Part shown: positions 58,201-63,922 of the stretch, in pieces
Numbering within the stretch: position 1 is the first letter of the stretch
How the letters are laid out: every line of letters starts with the position of its first letter
From: Arbacia lixula
Taxonomy: Eukaryota > Echinodermata > Echinoidea > Arbacioida > Arbaciidae
Direction of reading: 5' to 3'
DNA: 64,000 nt
Assembly: GCA_963669155.1 (NCBI GenBank)
Contig: OZ022580.1
Span: forward strand, 21,773,696-21,837,695
Notes under the pieces: model-generated
Told to the model about the DNA's origin: nothing
Database searches by the model: none
What the model saw: the letters and a program-made list of their open reading frames with translations, nothing else
Made by a program: the position numbers and the translations under genes

Positions 58201-60646
58201 TGATAGTACAAGACAGCTACAAACAAAGGTTGGTTTGTCGTTTTGTATTCGTGGTCTGTTTGGTCTCTTGGTCTGACCAAGCGTTTCAGAGTGAACCGCT
58301 TCAGTAGTATGAATTATGTCCTTTTGCATACATTAGGAAAACAGTTTATTGTAGAATCTTGTCGAAAGTCATTTATTCTTGTCTGCAGATAATGAACATT
58401 TAAAATTTGCAAAAACATAATATCTAGTTTTTTTCCGTAGCTTTCTTGTTTATTGTTACAGTGTGCAACTACTGAACTAGAGTCTACATGATAGTTACGT
58501 ACGTGGACAAGATGTCATCGTGGACTGCAGCGATGGCTTTGCGAACACTAAGCTTCGTATCGGCTGTCGCCTTGCCGAGCTGGCAAGTGTCGGTGCGCAG
58601 GTCATCGACAGTTTGAATTGTCTTTCCGTAGTATTCTTTCACATCCTCGTGAACTGAATCTGCTGTCGTCGTCATGTTGCAACAATTGAACAGCTTTTCC
58701 AATGTCATGAACAGCAGGCTACTAGCTCCAAATTAAGCGTGCCTAGCCTGGTCCTTGCTGTTAATGTTCGCGTTTATACTGAATAGCATACGTAGTAAGG
58801 CGGCGATTTGCGTGCTGATACATGTATGAGCCTACTGTGAGTGTGCACTGCACTGATGCACGAGACAAAAGTGTGCGCTCTTCTGAACTATTGCATTTTT
58901 AATGTATCACATTCTTCTGAGCTATTGCATTTTTATCCGCTTTAAAAATGCAATGGCTCAGAAGAAATTTACAGAAAAGTATACAAATACACAATACAGA
59001 AAATTCAGAAAATGTAACAGAAGTGTAAGCGTATTAAAGGTGATATTCATAGAAAATCATATTCATCTACAGAAAGCTTATAAGCCATATAATGAGCTTG
59101 GATGACATTGAAACAATACATCACTTCCGAAAAAGCGAAATTAGGGTGAAAACAGTCACCCTATTCTCTGGGATAAAATTGCCATACTGTCGTCCGAAAC
59201 GGCCTTTAGGTTTGACCAGGGATGTGTTATGGAAGGATATGAAACAACTTTCTTTCTTTGAACCCATGCGTGGTACCGCCGAAGAAAAAAATGTCTTCTC
59301 AGCATGTGCTTTTTAGGTGTTTTAACAATAACGAACAGGATTGCGTAGCAACGGTTTCTCAGATAGAATAAACGAAATGTAGAGTCTTATTTCGCTTGTC
59401 CAGTTCTGTTGGATTGAATCAATACCTTTGTGAGGAAAAGAGATATCAGCGAACAAAAATAAAGGTGTTTTTTTTCTTCTAAAATATCTCAGTTGTACGC
59501 AAATGCACGCAAACTCTGTAAATGGAAATAAACAGCCTAAGATATAATTTTGATAATGATTGAATCCCACATTTTCGGAAATTGAAGAAATTTGTTAATT
59601 GTGTAAGTAAAAAATATTATCTTATATCTCCGTTTGTGCATCATTCAACAATTATTTAAAAGAAAACCGAGTACAGGATCTCTAGTGGTGTTGCCCGTAA
59701 CTTTCTTGAAAATTGCACAAAAATGTGATAAGAAACATGCGGCTTCCAGAGACAAAACAGTGAATTAAAGATATTGCTTTCCAAGTTCACAGCAGCTAAA
59801 TGTCGGTGCCGTGCATGGGACATCAAAGCATTGCAGTGATTGTGGAATGCTTTTGACATTCATTAACACGCTTTAGTATCCATACAGATGTTTGAATATA
59901 CATGTATTATGCTCGACTTGCTTCTCCTTCCTATAGGCATCCCTGGTTTGGCGTAAGAAAAGGGAGGCGTTATTGTGCATCACACATGCCAATCCGCAGC
60001 TTCTTTTCCGCCAGAAGCATCATGCAATTATTAATGAAACTGTGATGGCAGTTGCTAGTGGATTAACAGGTGTGATACACAATGGTCATTGTGAACATTT
60101 GTGTGTAGATTGCCGCTCTATAGCTGCGTGAAGCATAATCCCAGCTGTGACGTACATACAAAGCCTGGCGATTTCGTAGGTCAGGAGAGAGTAATTTAGT
60201 GAAATTTTCATAAGACACAAATCTGAACACTTTTATGGCAAGTTAGCTGCATAAATTGCGTTAATAACTCATGCAATCATAAATGAACTATATTTATTTG
60301 ATTTTATTTCCTATGAAGTATCACCTTTAAAGAGAATGATAATAACTAGTATAGAGAAAATGCAGATGGAATTGAACCTGACAGTTTCCTCACAAAATGA
60401 CATTTCCCTCATAAAATGTAAAGAAATGTGCAACTACATGATTTATTAATAATACATGATTTATGTTACGTACGTGGACAAGATGTCATCGTGGACTGCG
60501 GCGATGGCTTTGCGAACACTAGGCTTAGCATCCGCCATTTCAGTGTCGAGCTGGCAAGTGTCGGTGCGCAGGTCATCAACAGTACGAATCGTCTTTCCGT
60601 AATATTCTTTTACATCCCCATAAACTAAATCTGCTGTCGACGGCAT
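37191..60646 (-). CDS. AS3MT: Arsenite methyltransferase (8 coding exons, two alternative first exons)
   Basis: SAM-dependent enzyme of the AS3MT family that methylates trivalent arsenic in the cytosol. Coding exons in transcript order: 60474-60646 (1a) or 58503-58675 (1b), 47404-47554, 45710-45846, 45283-45434, 44390-44521, 39501-39643, 38189-38296, 37191-37274. They total 1080 nt, 359 residues plus stop, close to the vertebrate enzyme (about 375), with every junction in phase. Cys31 (TDTCQ), Cys62 (YYGCGL), Cys157 (SNCVINL) and Cys207 (WGECL) match the four cysteines known to handle arsenic. The SAM motif I is [12 protein letters not shown] (76-87), followed by [10 protein letters not shown]. 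The C-terminus is cysteine-rich (SCGTAQQCC). Intron 1 holds a 7.8-kb LTR element in antisense orientation. Confidence 0.92.
38189..38296 (-). CDS. AS3MT: AS3MT exon 7
   Basis: Acceptor CACAG, donor GTAAGC. It encodes [28 protein letters not shown] and SAVDSAEE, matching the family's VDEETAAILKxSRF segment. Phase 0 at both ends. Confidence 0.9.
39011..39474. mobile_element. MITE with CCCATTTACACT termini
   Basis: GGCCCATTTACACT at the left and AGTGTAAATGGGGC at the right are inverted repeats. The interior is packed with ATCGCGATCTT / AAAAATCATGATTTTT palindromes. The target duplication is not clear. It lies between AS3MT exons 6 and 7. Confidence 0.65.
39501..39643 (-). CDS. AS3MT: AS3MT exon 6
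   Basis: Acceptor ATGCAG, donor GTATGT. It encodes [38 protein letters not shown] and KEHTFK. The residue aligned with human Cys250 (GDC) is Ile251. Confidence 0.92.
39889..40726 (-). mobile_element. Helitron-like repeat, minus copy with 65-bp minisatellite
   Basis: Reverse orientation copy of the element at 13053-14594. CTAG and hairpin CGACTGC/CAGTC sit at about 39889-39915, then shared non-repeat sequence, then about nine to ten units of the same 65-bp minisatellite (40143-40726). Confidence 0.65.
41112..43055 (+). mobile_element. 5'-truncated non-LTR retrotransposon (CR1/L2-like)
   Basis: Starts inside the reverse-transcriptase palm, contains the C-terminal domain and a 3' UTR, and ends with an (AATAAA/AAAT)n tail at about 43013-43055. 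It interrupts a Helitron-like element: sequence GGATTCAATGTGAAA at left resumes as ATATCGAGATTTGG at right. Confidence 0.85.
41116..42129 (+). pseudogene. LINE ORF2 fragment: C-terminal reverse transcriptase
   Basis: 337 codons without a stop. [22 protein letters not shown] is RT block 4, MYADDT at about residue 60 is the catalytic YxDD box, and KYLGIWLD and [16 protein letters not shown] are typical of the CR1/L2/Jockey-group C-terminus. The endonuclease and the first half of the RT are missing, so it is dead on arrival. The frame is undamaged, which suggests recent insertion. Confidence 0.88.
44390..44521 (-). CDS. AS3MT: AS3MT exon 5 (Cys207)
   Basis: Acceptor TTTGCAG, donor GTAGGG. It encodes [20 protein letters not shown] and [20 protein letters not shown]. 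Cys207 corresponds to human Cys206. Human Cys226 is Thr here (GFTPPR). Confidence 0.93.
44804..44985. mobile_element. 182-bp MITE, Tc1/mariner-like
   Basis: Perfect 17-bp terminal inverted repeats (TACAGTGAAACCTGTCT at 44804, complement ending at 44985) including a TA at each end. The interior repeats CTGTCTATAGCAGCCA four or five times in both orientations. Confidence 0.8.
45283..45434 (-). CDS. AS3MT: AS3MT exon 4 (Cys157)
   Basis: Acceptor TTTGCAG, donor GTGTGT. It encodes [31 protein letters not shown] and HKVLWG. Cys157 corresponds to human Cys156. Confidence 0.93.
45710..45846 (-). CDS. AS3MT: AS3MT exon 3
   Basis: Acceptor GACAG and donor GTAAGT on the minus strand. It encodes [32 protein letters not shown] and EDDHYDVVV, aligning with the family's helix after motif I and the motif II strand. 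Confidence 0.93.
46268..46477 (+). pseudogene. Non-LTR retrotransposon C-terminal relic
   Basis: [40 protein letters not shown] and APGYI match the conserved CR1/L2-type C-terminal pattern (TPILxxLHWLPxxxRIxFKxxxLxYKxLxGxAPxYI). No RT block upstream; a short remnant. Confidence 0.7.
46671..47100. repeat. Tandem duplication (about 250-bp spacing)
   Basis: The block from TACTAGCAGCAGTCTT through AAAGTCGCCC, GAATGTTCCTCAAGCCAGCC to TTGATTTGTGACTT occurs at 46671-46860 and again at 46922-47095 with few changes. Short simple repeats (CTATCAAG)n lie between. Confidence 0.8.
47404..47554 (-). CDS. AS3MT: AS3MT exon 2 (SAM motif I)
   Basis: On the minus strand the acceptor TTTCAG is followed by [36 protein letters not shown] and [11 protein letters not shown]; donor GTAAGC. 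It contains the arsenic-binding Cys62 and the glycine-rich SAM loop. Confidence 0.95.
48294..48873. mobile_element. 580-bp MITE, PIF/Harbinger-like (TTA target duplication)
   Basis: TTA at 48291-48293 and 48874-48876 flank TATGCTTTTCACACTGGC and its reverse complement (about 27-bp TIRs). The interior is built from many direct and inverted copies of TTAGCCCCGTACTAT, including an arm pair at 48785-48845. No transposase. Confidence 0.8.
49430..49590 (+). pseudogene. Degenerate THAP-like zinc-finger fragment
   Basis: In-frame [20 protein letters not shown], then [16 protein letters not shown] and NPMYPT. This resembles a THAP-type C2CH finger as found N-terminal to DDE_Tnp_4 transposases, where the last pair is CxxH followed by GPTxxNPxP. 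Here the His position is Tyr (CSKY), so the finger is probably broken. Family assignment is tentative. Confidence 0.45.
49643..49959. mobile_element. 317-bp MITE with perfect 25-bp inverted ends
   Basis: TACTGTATAAGCTGTTATTT at the left continues to TTCGCG; 49935-49959 is its exact reverse complement. TA borders both sides. The interior is rich in TTCGCG / CGCGAA. Confidence 0.85.
50174..50377 (-). CDS. Small ORF with SAP-like motif (68 codons), status uncertain
   Basis: [20 protein letters not shown] continues [20 protein letters not shown]. The [25 protein letters not shown] pattern fits a SAP helix-extension-helix (DNA-binding) motif near residues 12-42, followed by a basic Arg/Pro tail. 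It sits in AS3MT intron 1 in the sense direction, next to the LTR element and a THAP-like relic. Probably a transposon-derived exon or fragment rather than a stand-alone gene. Confidence 0.4.
   Translation of the reverse strand: MMSSTSTGPFDGMTVKQLQNFLKDKGVSTTGYSKGGLLQLAKAAAACTPCLRPRPRRPVPQRGADDT
50531..50757 (+). repeat. 5' LTR (227 bp)
   Basis: Starts TGTAGTAGTTAGCGACC and ends GAACCGCTTCA. It contains ATATATAAG (50591-50599), a likely TATA box, between inverted arms GCAGGGCT and AGCCCTGC. Confidence 0.95.
50591..50599 (+). promoter_or_regulatory. LTR TATA box
   Basis: ATATATAAG inside the 5' LTR, about 160 bp before its end; duplicated in the 3' LTR near 58137-58145. Confidence 0.65.
50759..50776 (+). 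promoter_or_regulatory. Candidate primer binding site
   Basis: TGGCGCTTGCGAGCAGAA begins one base after the LTR. TGG is expected because tRNAs end in CCA. I could not match it to a specific tRNA. Confidence 0.5.
51484..51489 (+). promoter_or_regulatory. Candidate 5' splice site in retroelement leader
   Basis: AAA|GTGAGT is the best donor-like sequence I saw between the PBS and gag. It could pair with the acceptor at 55037 to make a subgenomic mRNA for the TatD ORF. Inference only. Confidence 0.35.
51820..51981 (+). CDS. Leader small ORF (53 codons) of the LTR element
   Basis: ATG at 51820 opens [20 protein letters not shown] and ends QEGMQYEF. Acidic start, then an amphipathic Leu/Ile/Val-rich segment. 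No family recognised. It lies upstream of gag in the leader, so it could be a uORF affecting gag translation, or chance. Confidence 0.35.
   Translation: MAGEGEDFEIQIQGKLNFLLFVIEAYKADIITLPELVQLLVDIVFQEGMQYEF
51990..52190 (+). repeat. Leader tandem repeats (about 50-bp unit, 4 copies)
   Basis: Four degenerate units share TATRGKTGGCCAGYCGCGC flanked by T-rich and ATTTATAA-like stretches (GTTGGCCATTTGCGCC, GTTGGCCAGTCGCGCC, GTGGCCAGCCGCGCG, GTGGCCAGTTACTCC). They lie just before the gag start. Confidence 0.75.
52245..53918 (+). CDS. gag: Retroelement Gag with zinc knuckle (557 aa)
   Basis: Structural nucleocapsid protein of the LTR element. Residues 1-230 are Pro/Ser/Arg/Gly-rich and disordered. 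About 240-380 form the capsid-like retrotransposon gag domain ([58 protein letters not shown]). About 445-490 are a heptad-like Glu/Arg coiled coil ([17 protein letters not shown]). Cys507 opens a CCHC knuckle, [14 protein letters not shown] (C-x2-C-x4-H-x4-C). The Glu-rich C-terminus overlaps the protease frame. The ATG at 52245 is the first in frame after the leader repeats. The gag domain suggests a Ty3/Gypsy-type lineage. Confidence 0.92.
   Translation: MDRDTKIPINLCSFEELHEVPGLSPAQAGILLGLRIEHGNVTPELFEKSPGLVESRGLLDKFDYTPRSTSGLQGQSGEGQGVFSTPMGYRVPNTSTPRGAQAPLAEGWAPQGACTYPYDVYPPPSTLETTRRSPGRTPAPSHAQPRDAYGLRESSRMGDALADRQGRRGPTVRDYSLSSCAASANRGSVSGGRGPQASLPPPDFGSRDIRNYRESQPGLFSSSIPIGQGGGRSMYQPLPKAIAFDGQGSWRTFQRKFTVYADQQRWTWAERVYQLHWGMTGKAGDYLSLVLEQEPDLGYLDILERMEQRFGEGGLPESAQLEFASAKQGQDESLPEWADRILRLALRAFPGVEGHYPQQQAVLRLCQGCANREAGCHALTQHPATIREALQSIEWHQHVHRAMYGRARAIKPVAMTTVEEGEVRKVDLSPPASTRSTEEGRYAAPERRLIASERRSSETERKLSELERRTGERLDQLERDMKKVLELLQPKSEASRERPKSPGGDRCYGCGGYGHFRRQCPNPKENRAKVQVSFVEGLEEENCSGSEEEANLRPTSP
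53852..54898 (+). CDS. pro: Retropepsin (aspartic protease) in the -1 frame after gag
   Basis: The frame is open from 53852, overlapping gag by 67 nt, and has no ATG near its start, so it is expected to be made as a Gag-Pro fusion by -1 frameshifting. After an acidic spacer, [20 protein letters not shown] holds the catalytic triplet DTA (Asp codon at 54269-54271). [17 protein letters not shown] is the retropepsin hydrophobic-hydrophobic-G-x-D strand. Its active form is normally a homodimer that processes Gag. The remaining C-terminal part ends at TAA 54896-54898 without any RT sequence, where Gypsy elements would continue into pol. Confidence 0.88.
   Translation, partial: RFGGGKLQRVGGRGQPPTHIAIGPQLDRNGCTFQDSVDGPPIGPTKPEEEPGVHSCIITLGDPVVKSLAQYVEEITAPEADIGTSDIRSFDRIGEGPEIIPDHPPGAEKAEEVVVCRLESGSTLNASVIVGGQPVSAVVDTAAEVSLISEEMFQLLCPRPPKLRNVILHAAGKDMRMKGTVVGPISVKLGNQTYLEEIYVAPIAGRMLLGLDFLSKHKVTIHLQEPHLRIGEETVPLWFEHDPGRRVARVHARKRVVVPPNAIKRITGIIDQRLGTGIFEPQVDLPVMIPSSIHGAGETVELYAINPTDRHQEITCSGVLGEAGQLQDMEIQELSLGDARVSQIKTGG
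54994..55037 (+). promoter_or_regulatory. Branch point, polypyrimidine tract and 3' splice site before TatD ORF
   Basis: TACTAAT (54994-55000) resembles a branch point. A T/C-rich tract (TTTTCTTCTTTTCTCTTG) then leads to CTACAG ending at 55037, directly followed by ATG at 55038. Confidence 0.65.
55038..57551 (+). CDS. TatD-family metallo-hydrolase ORF of the LTR element
   Basis: 837 residues from the ATG that follows the splice acceptor (the frame is open from 55002). Numbering from 55038: 1-340 acidic, Pro/Gly/Ser-rich; about 348-366 a C2H2-like finger CPLC..H..H (C-x2-C-x10-H-x3-H); about 380-470 an unidentified helical domain; 520-560 Ala/Pro-rich linker; 570-837 TatD domain. All expected TatD metal ligands are visible: FDSHFH (His574, His576), [10 protein letters not shown] (Glu666), VLVLHLRGE (His702), IHIHSC (His736) and [10 protein letters not shown] (Asp787). 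TatD proteins are Mg-dependent DNases/3'-5' exonucleases. Vertebrate TATDN2-like proteins are the nearest type I can name. The position corresponds to env in retroviruses. Confidence 0.88.
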   Translation: MTELRAEDLPLPSDSDEDWLLGGEEPGAVEGGMEPAELRPTEVEEGGVDRPDSTLPTRNQVMGLGGAPMAQPNPAEDLGGAQSAPSEVVVEEGNLAVASPAPEGETWAGQLVRWLVGGPSLPYPSFVVRLAPSELPWDFVLAHLDMVYTRAAESCDAGWVSCLHEYLRGRLSPEDYVNRYPLLGSEEGAEEGAEGLRFFDPPTPWWEPGMEKSQRFHRSLAHLSPFSWHTPVGSSGFGARPQPEVQGNLCLEPAPADLHPAGVGPTSKGHSEAPMEAEEAMDTGDSSPVPSSPPSSTRVTPPEELTRSQLPQAEVGATRAGVTSRPGKRPGGGSVDGPSRKRKARGMCPLCQARPAGKLRTHVYRHMPPALRLCQGKDAPEKLPLLGVKGCLRFMSQALTGSTELESLMRFVDSGAPEDWDWSIPDVMEEDMIRLHEGLRIPVPPQLSVRPMSSFVVLLHWRVLAWLVPQLSTEQRDRLHFLGGSRPRQTTATTTGVESTQAGGDTPSAPSVAPSSDGGGNTVPAAAASAAGAAPPPAAAGASAPVAGSSTKGSGVSYARATSKPPVPLAFDSHFHLDRLEAKTGKAGLGCVETLAGREPRVPVRLCGGVVNYCDPKGHRNIKFPADRKWKVSVGVHPKHAPTFDEVDLDVMGKLACDARVCAIGEVGLDYSVPPKAWPRQLSVYKTILEKLGASGQVLVLHLRGEQGAPDSDKPSRVCREATVGRVNKHQRIHIHSCTLSPSEAKAWGKAFPNAYFGFNALVRSFSKAQLSALRAIPPSRVLLETDSPHLPLGGGITHMTPAYIGEVGLLVAKARQEQFHPFMERVRANALTLYGA
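57605..57780 (+). repeat. Series of hairpins upstream of the 3' LTR
   Basis: GTGGAATCC/GGATTCCAC (57650-57672) is a perfect 9-bp stem with a 5-base loop. Diverged versions follow (GTGGGATTC..GGATTCTATC, GAGGAAACC..GGGATTCCACC), and GAAGTGGGTATC/GATCCTACTTC precedes it. Confidence 0.75.
58063..58076 (+). promoter_or_regulatory. Polypurine tract
   Basis: AAAACGGGGGGGAG lies immediately before the TG of the 3' LTR, as expected for the plus-strand primer. Confidence 0.8.
58077..58303 (+). repeat. 3' LTR (227 bp)
   Basis: Same length and, read base by base, same sequence as 50531-50757. Confidence 0.95.
58503..58675 (-). CDS. AS3MT: AS3MT alternative first coding exon 1b
   Basis: Starts [20 protein letters not shown]; an in-frame upstream ATG at 58706-58708 would add 11 residues ([11 protein letters not shown]). 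It carries the same GTACGT donor as 1a and differs at about a dozen of 57 residues, mostly positions 2-10 and 34-42. It is 200 bp from the LTR element. Confidence 0.85.
58676..60473 (-). other. Region between AS3MT exons 1b and 1a
   Basis: Contains the presumed 1b promoter with its hairpin. No other exon recognised; short ORFs lack recognisable domains. Confidence 0.45.
58912..58966. promoter_or_regulatory. Long hairpin upstream of AS3MT exon 1b
   Basis: The 24-base arm TTCTTCTGAGCTATTGCATT(TTTA) pairs with 58943-58966 with one mismatch. A partial extra copy of the arm (TTCTGAACTATTGCATTTTT) begins at 58881. It lies about 240 bp upstream of the exon 1b ATG. Confidence 0.7.
60474..60646 (-). 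CDS. AS3MT: AS3MT alternative first coding exon 1a
   Basis: Starts [20 protein letters not shown] and ends AVHDDILST with the Thr codon split; the donor on the minus strand is GTACGT, slightly weak. Exactly 173 nt, the same as exon 1b, and either joins the exon at 47554 in frame to give STYYGCGL. A TATATA-type sequence lies just upstream of the ATG. Confidence 0.85.
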
Positions 60647-60978
60647 GTTTATATATTTTTGTTGCTTCAGTAGCCTATATATCTAGAGTAGTTTTTGTGT
60701 AATGTAGCACCAATGAAAGCTGTCTTAAATCCAATGTCGCAACAGAAGCAGTCGGCCAGTTCAAGCTCTCAATTGATTATGCTTGCCTAACATTGGCCTT
60801 GGAAGTCTTATATGCACTCATATCATACTATAGCTCTATGACTCATACTTTTCTCGAAGGTACATGACTTGTACTGAAATGTGCTAGCCTGCACAGATAC
60901 ATACATGTATCGTGCATATCTACTCGATCGATCTACGCGAGTGGGCATTCTTCTGAACTATTGCATTTTATGTGCTTC

Positions 60979-61033
60979 ATTCTTCTGAACTATTGCATTT
61001 CATCCCTTTGAAAGTGCAATAGTTCAGAAGAAT
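60979..61033. promoter_or_regulatory. Long hairpin upstream of AS3MT exon 1a
   Basis: ATTCTTCTGAACTATTGCA (60979-60997) and TGCAATAGTTCAGAAGAAT (61015-61033) are perfect 19-bp complements. As at exon 1b, an extra copy of the arm precedes it (60950-60967). It is about 330 bp upstream of the 1a ATG. Confidence 0.75.
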
Positions 61034-61718
61034 ATTTACTCTCAACTGTTCCCGAATATTCTAGATTGTTTTCGTCCATACATCAAATTTCAGCCTAGCT
61101 AGCCAGTCGCTGGAAAGGTGATCCGGGTAGGCAATGCTTTGGAACATCTAGGGGTGTTTTATTTTACACTTCCTTCACGTACCGGACAGTAATTTCCCCT
61201 GCTGGAATGTCTATCAATAATTAGGCTAAATTAAAAATAATGTTGAATTCAGTAATTATGTCTAACTTGTTGTTATATAAACACAACCAAAAAGGTAAGT
61301 CCCCCCTGAGCAAAAAAAAACACAACTTTTTATTGAAGAAGATGTGGGCAGAATAACTTGGCAAGATTTTTCCTTTACGTAATCACTAACTTCCATGTGA
61401 AAATCATATTAATCCACTCAGTCACGCATGAGTGTGCAAACATTAAAGAGAAAATTGTCACTTTTCACAAGTCACAAGAATTAGTTTTGTGGGTCTTTAA
61501 AACACGACTTGCTGAATTCTGTTTCTGGTGTACGTTGAAGTGTTGTTGTTGTTTGATCATCCATTGCTTGACCCTTTCACACCTATTTTGACACCTATTT
61601 TTGACTGAGGCACAATTTTTTATGTTGAACCCTTGTAATATGACGATATCCGTTCACTTTATCAAATGATTTGACATCAGATATGGTTAACAACATGTAT
61701 CATCGCAAGCTGTGTTAA

Positions 61719-62029
61719 CCCTAATACTCCCGGAGCCCCCCCCCCCCCCCCCCCCGTCGAATTTTTGTCGGTACTTCCGAACGCCTCAATATTTCGGAAC
61801 GAAATTTCACCTTTTTTTTCTGATCCTTCCCGCACATATTGATACCAAATTTATGGTGATCGAACCTACCGTTTGGGTGTCAGATTACGTTTACCGAACA
61901 CATGCCACTGAAATTTCGCTGTTTTTCTATAATACTGTGTATAACCCTATGGACAAAATCTGGAGCTTTTCCATTTTATGTAAATACTTTCCTAGTAAGT
62001 ATCATTGTTTCAAATAGTGTAATTAATTA

Positions 62030-62071
<42 letters not shown>

Positions 62072-62510
62072 ACACACACACACACACACACACAAATTCA
62101 CACACACCCACAACGCTTGACGAAAAACAAAGTATAAGAAAATTGAAAAACAATAAAATACACAAGAAACAATCACCACTTATCTTTTTCTTTCAAGAAT
62201 TGATGAGGAAGTTATGAAAGACATTTGTTTCGAAAATTGCTATTCCTGGGGCTTTATTTAGTGAGAAATACCAAAATCTATGATTTCTCGCGTAATTTAG
62301 CATAAATCAATTAATAAAAAAATAAAAGGATTTTTCGTAAATTTAGTTTTACAAGTTTGTAAAATACATACTTCTTGACCCTTGTGCAAGATTTTGAGGC
62401 AATCGGGCGTGGCGACCCGTGGCGGAGATCTCGGTGGGGGGGGGGGGGGGGGGCATAATGCCCCCTCCCCCGGTAATAACAAGCTTTGAAATACTCTGCG
62501 AGTATTAGGG
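61719..62510. mobile_element. 792-bp piggyBac-like MITE
   Basis: TTAA at 61715-61718 and 62511-62514 flank CCCTAATACTC and its exact complement GAGTATTAGGG. TTAA plus CCC ends fit piggyBac. The interior has a C run (61736-61755), a CA microsatellite and a G run (about 62434-62453), and no transposase. Confidence 0.75.
62032..62095. repeat. CA microsatellite
   Basis: (CA)n with a single CGTA interruption, inside the piggyBac-like MITE. Confidence 0.95.
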
Positions 62511-62984
62511 TTAACATATTAAGAGGAAGTCAACGTGTCATGGTGGAGTGAGCACACTTTAAAGATGAAGCAAACAAGCCGTGGAAATTCAAACGTGAAA
62601 TGTCAGTTACAATATCATACATTGTGTGAGGAAGTCATTACAGGCATAGAATTACATCTTAATTAAAAAATCCTAAATTAGCCTTTCTCTCACCACGTTT
62701 GATATTTATTCTATCATTCAAATGTGAGTTTTTGATGTATCTACTCAAGCGTGATATGATAAAGAAAATGAATGACACACATTCAGCAAGATAGGTGTAG
62801 TTCACCTTTTATTTTGCCTGAAAATATGCCATAACTATCATGCTATTGAATACCTCCATTGTGCTTAAAAAAGTGTGTTCACTCAACCATGCAGTATAAG
62901 GTTTGAGAGAGTTTATAATGGCTATGATGATTCACATACAATGCATAAGTCAGCATTTAATTCCATGATTTGTTTTGCTTAGTG

Positions 62985-63087
62985 ATAGTAGTAGTTGCAG
63001 CAGCAGCAGCAGCAACAGCAGCATCAGCAGTAGCAGTAGTAGTAGTACTACTACTAGTAGTAGTAGTAGTAGTAGCAGCAGTAGTAC

Positions 63088-63142
<55 letters not shown>

Positions 63143-63237
63143 TGCAGCAGCAGCAGCAGCAACAGCAGCATCAGCAGTAGCAGTAGTAGTAGTACTACTA
63201 CTAGTAGTAGTAGTTGTAGTAGCAGCAGTAGTACTAC

Positions 63238-63268
<31 letters not shown>

Positions 63269-63355
63269 TGCAGTAGTAGCAGTAGTAGTAGTAGTAGTAG
63301 TAGTAGTAGCAGTAGTAGTAGTAGTAGCAGTAGTAGTAGTAGTAGTAGTAGTAGC

Positions 63356-63387
<32 letters not shown>

Positions 63388-63388
63388 C

Positions 63389-63432
<44 letters not shown>

Positions 63433-63510
63433 CAGTAGTAGTAGTAGTAGTAGTAGTAGTAGCAGTAGTAGTAGTAGTAGTAGTATAGGAGTAGTAGTAG
63501 TAGTAGTAGC

Positions 63511-63555
<45 letters not shown>

Positions 63556-63647
63556 TGCAGCAGCAGCAGCAGCAACAGCATCATCAGCAGTAGCAGTAGT
63601 AGTAGTACTACTACTAGTAGTAGTAGTAGTAGTAGCAGCAGTAGTAC

Positions 63648-63689
<42 letters not shown>

Positions 63690-63690
63690 C

Positions 63691-63722
<32 letters not shown>

Positions 63723-63768
63723 CAGTAGTAGTAGTAGTAGCAGTAGTAGTAGTAGTAGTAGTAGTAGC

Positions 63769-63803
<35 letters not shown>

Positions 63804-63804
63804 C

Positions 63805-63836
<32 letters not shown>

Positions 63837-63867
63837 CAGTAGTAGTAGTAGTAGTAGTAGTAGTAGC

Positions 63868-63922
<55 letters not shown>

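Larger units (their letters stand above)
50531..58303 (+). mobile_element. LTR retroelement carrying gag, protease and a TatD hydrolase, no RT/integrase
   Basis: 7773 bp bounded by two 227-bp LTRs (TG..CA) that look identical by eye. GTAG (50527-50530 and 58304-58307) is the likely 4-bp target duplication. Order: 5' LTR, PBS-like TGGCGC start at 50759, 1.5-kb leader, gag (52245-53918), protease in the -1 frame (to 54898), TatD ORF (55038-57551), hairpin series, polypurine tract, 3' LTR. No reverse transcriptase, RNase H or integrase motif is present, so it must rely on a partner for mobilisation. The Gag and protease resemble Ty3/Gypsy-type elements. Inserted antisense in AS3MT intron 1. Confidence 0.93.
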
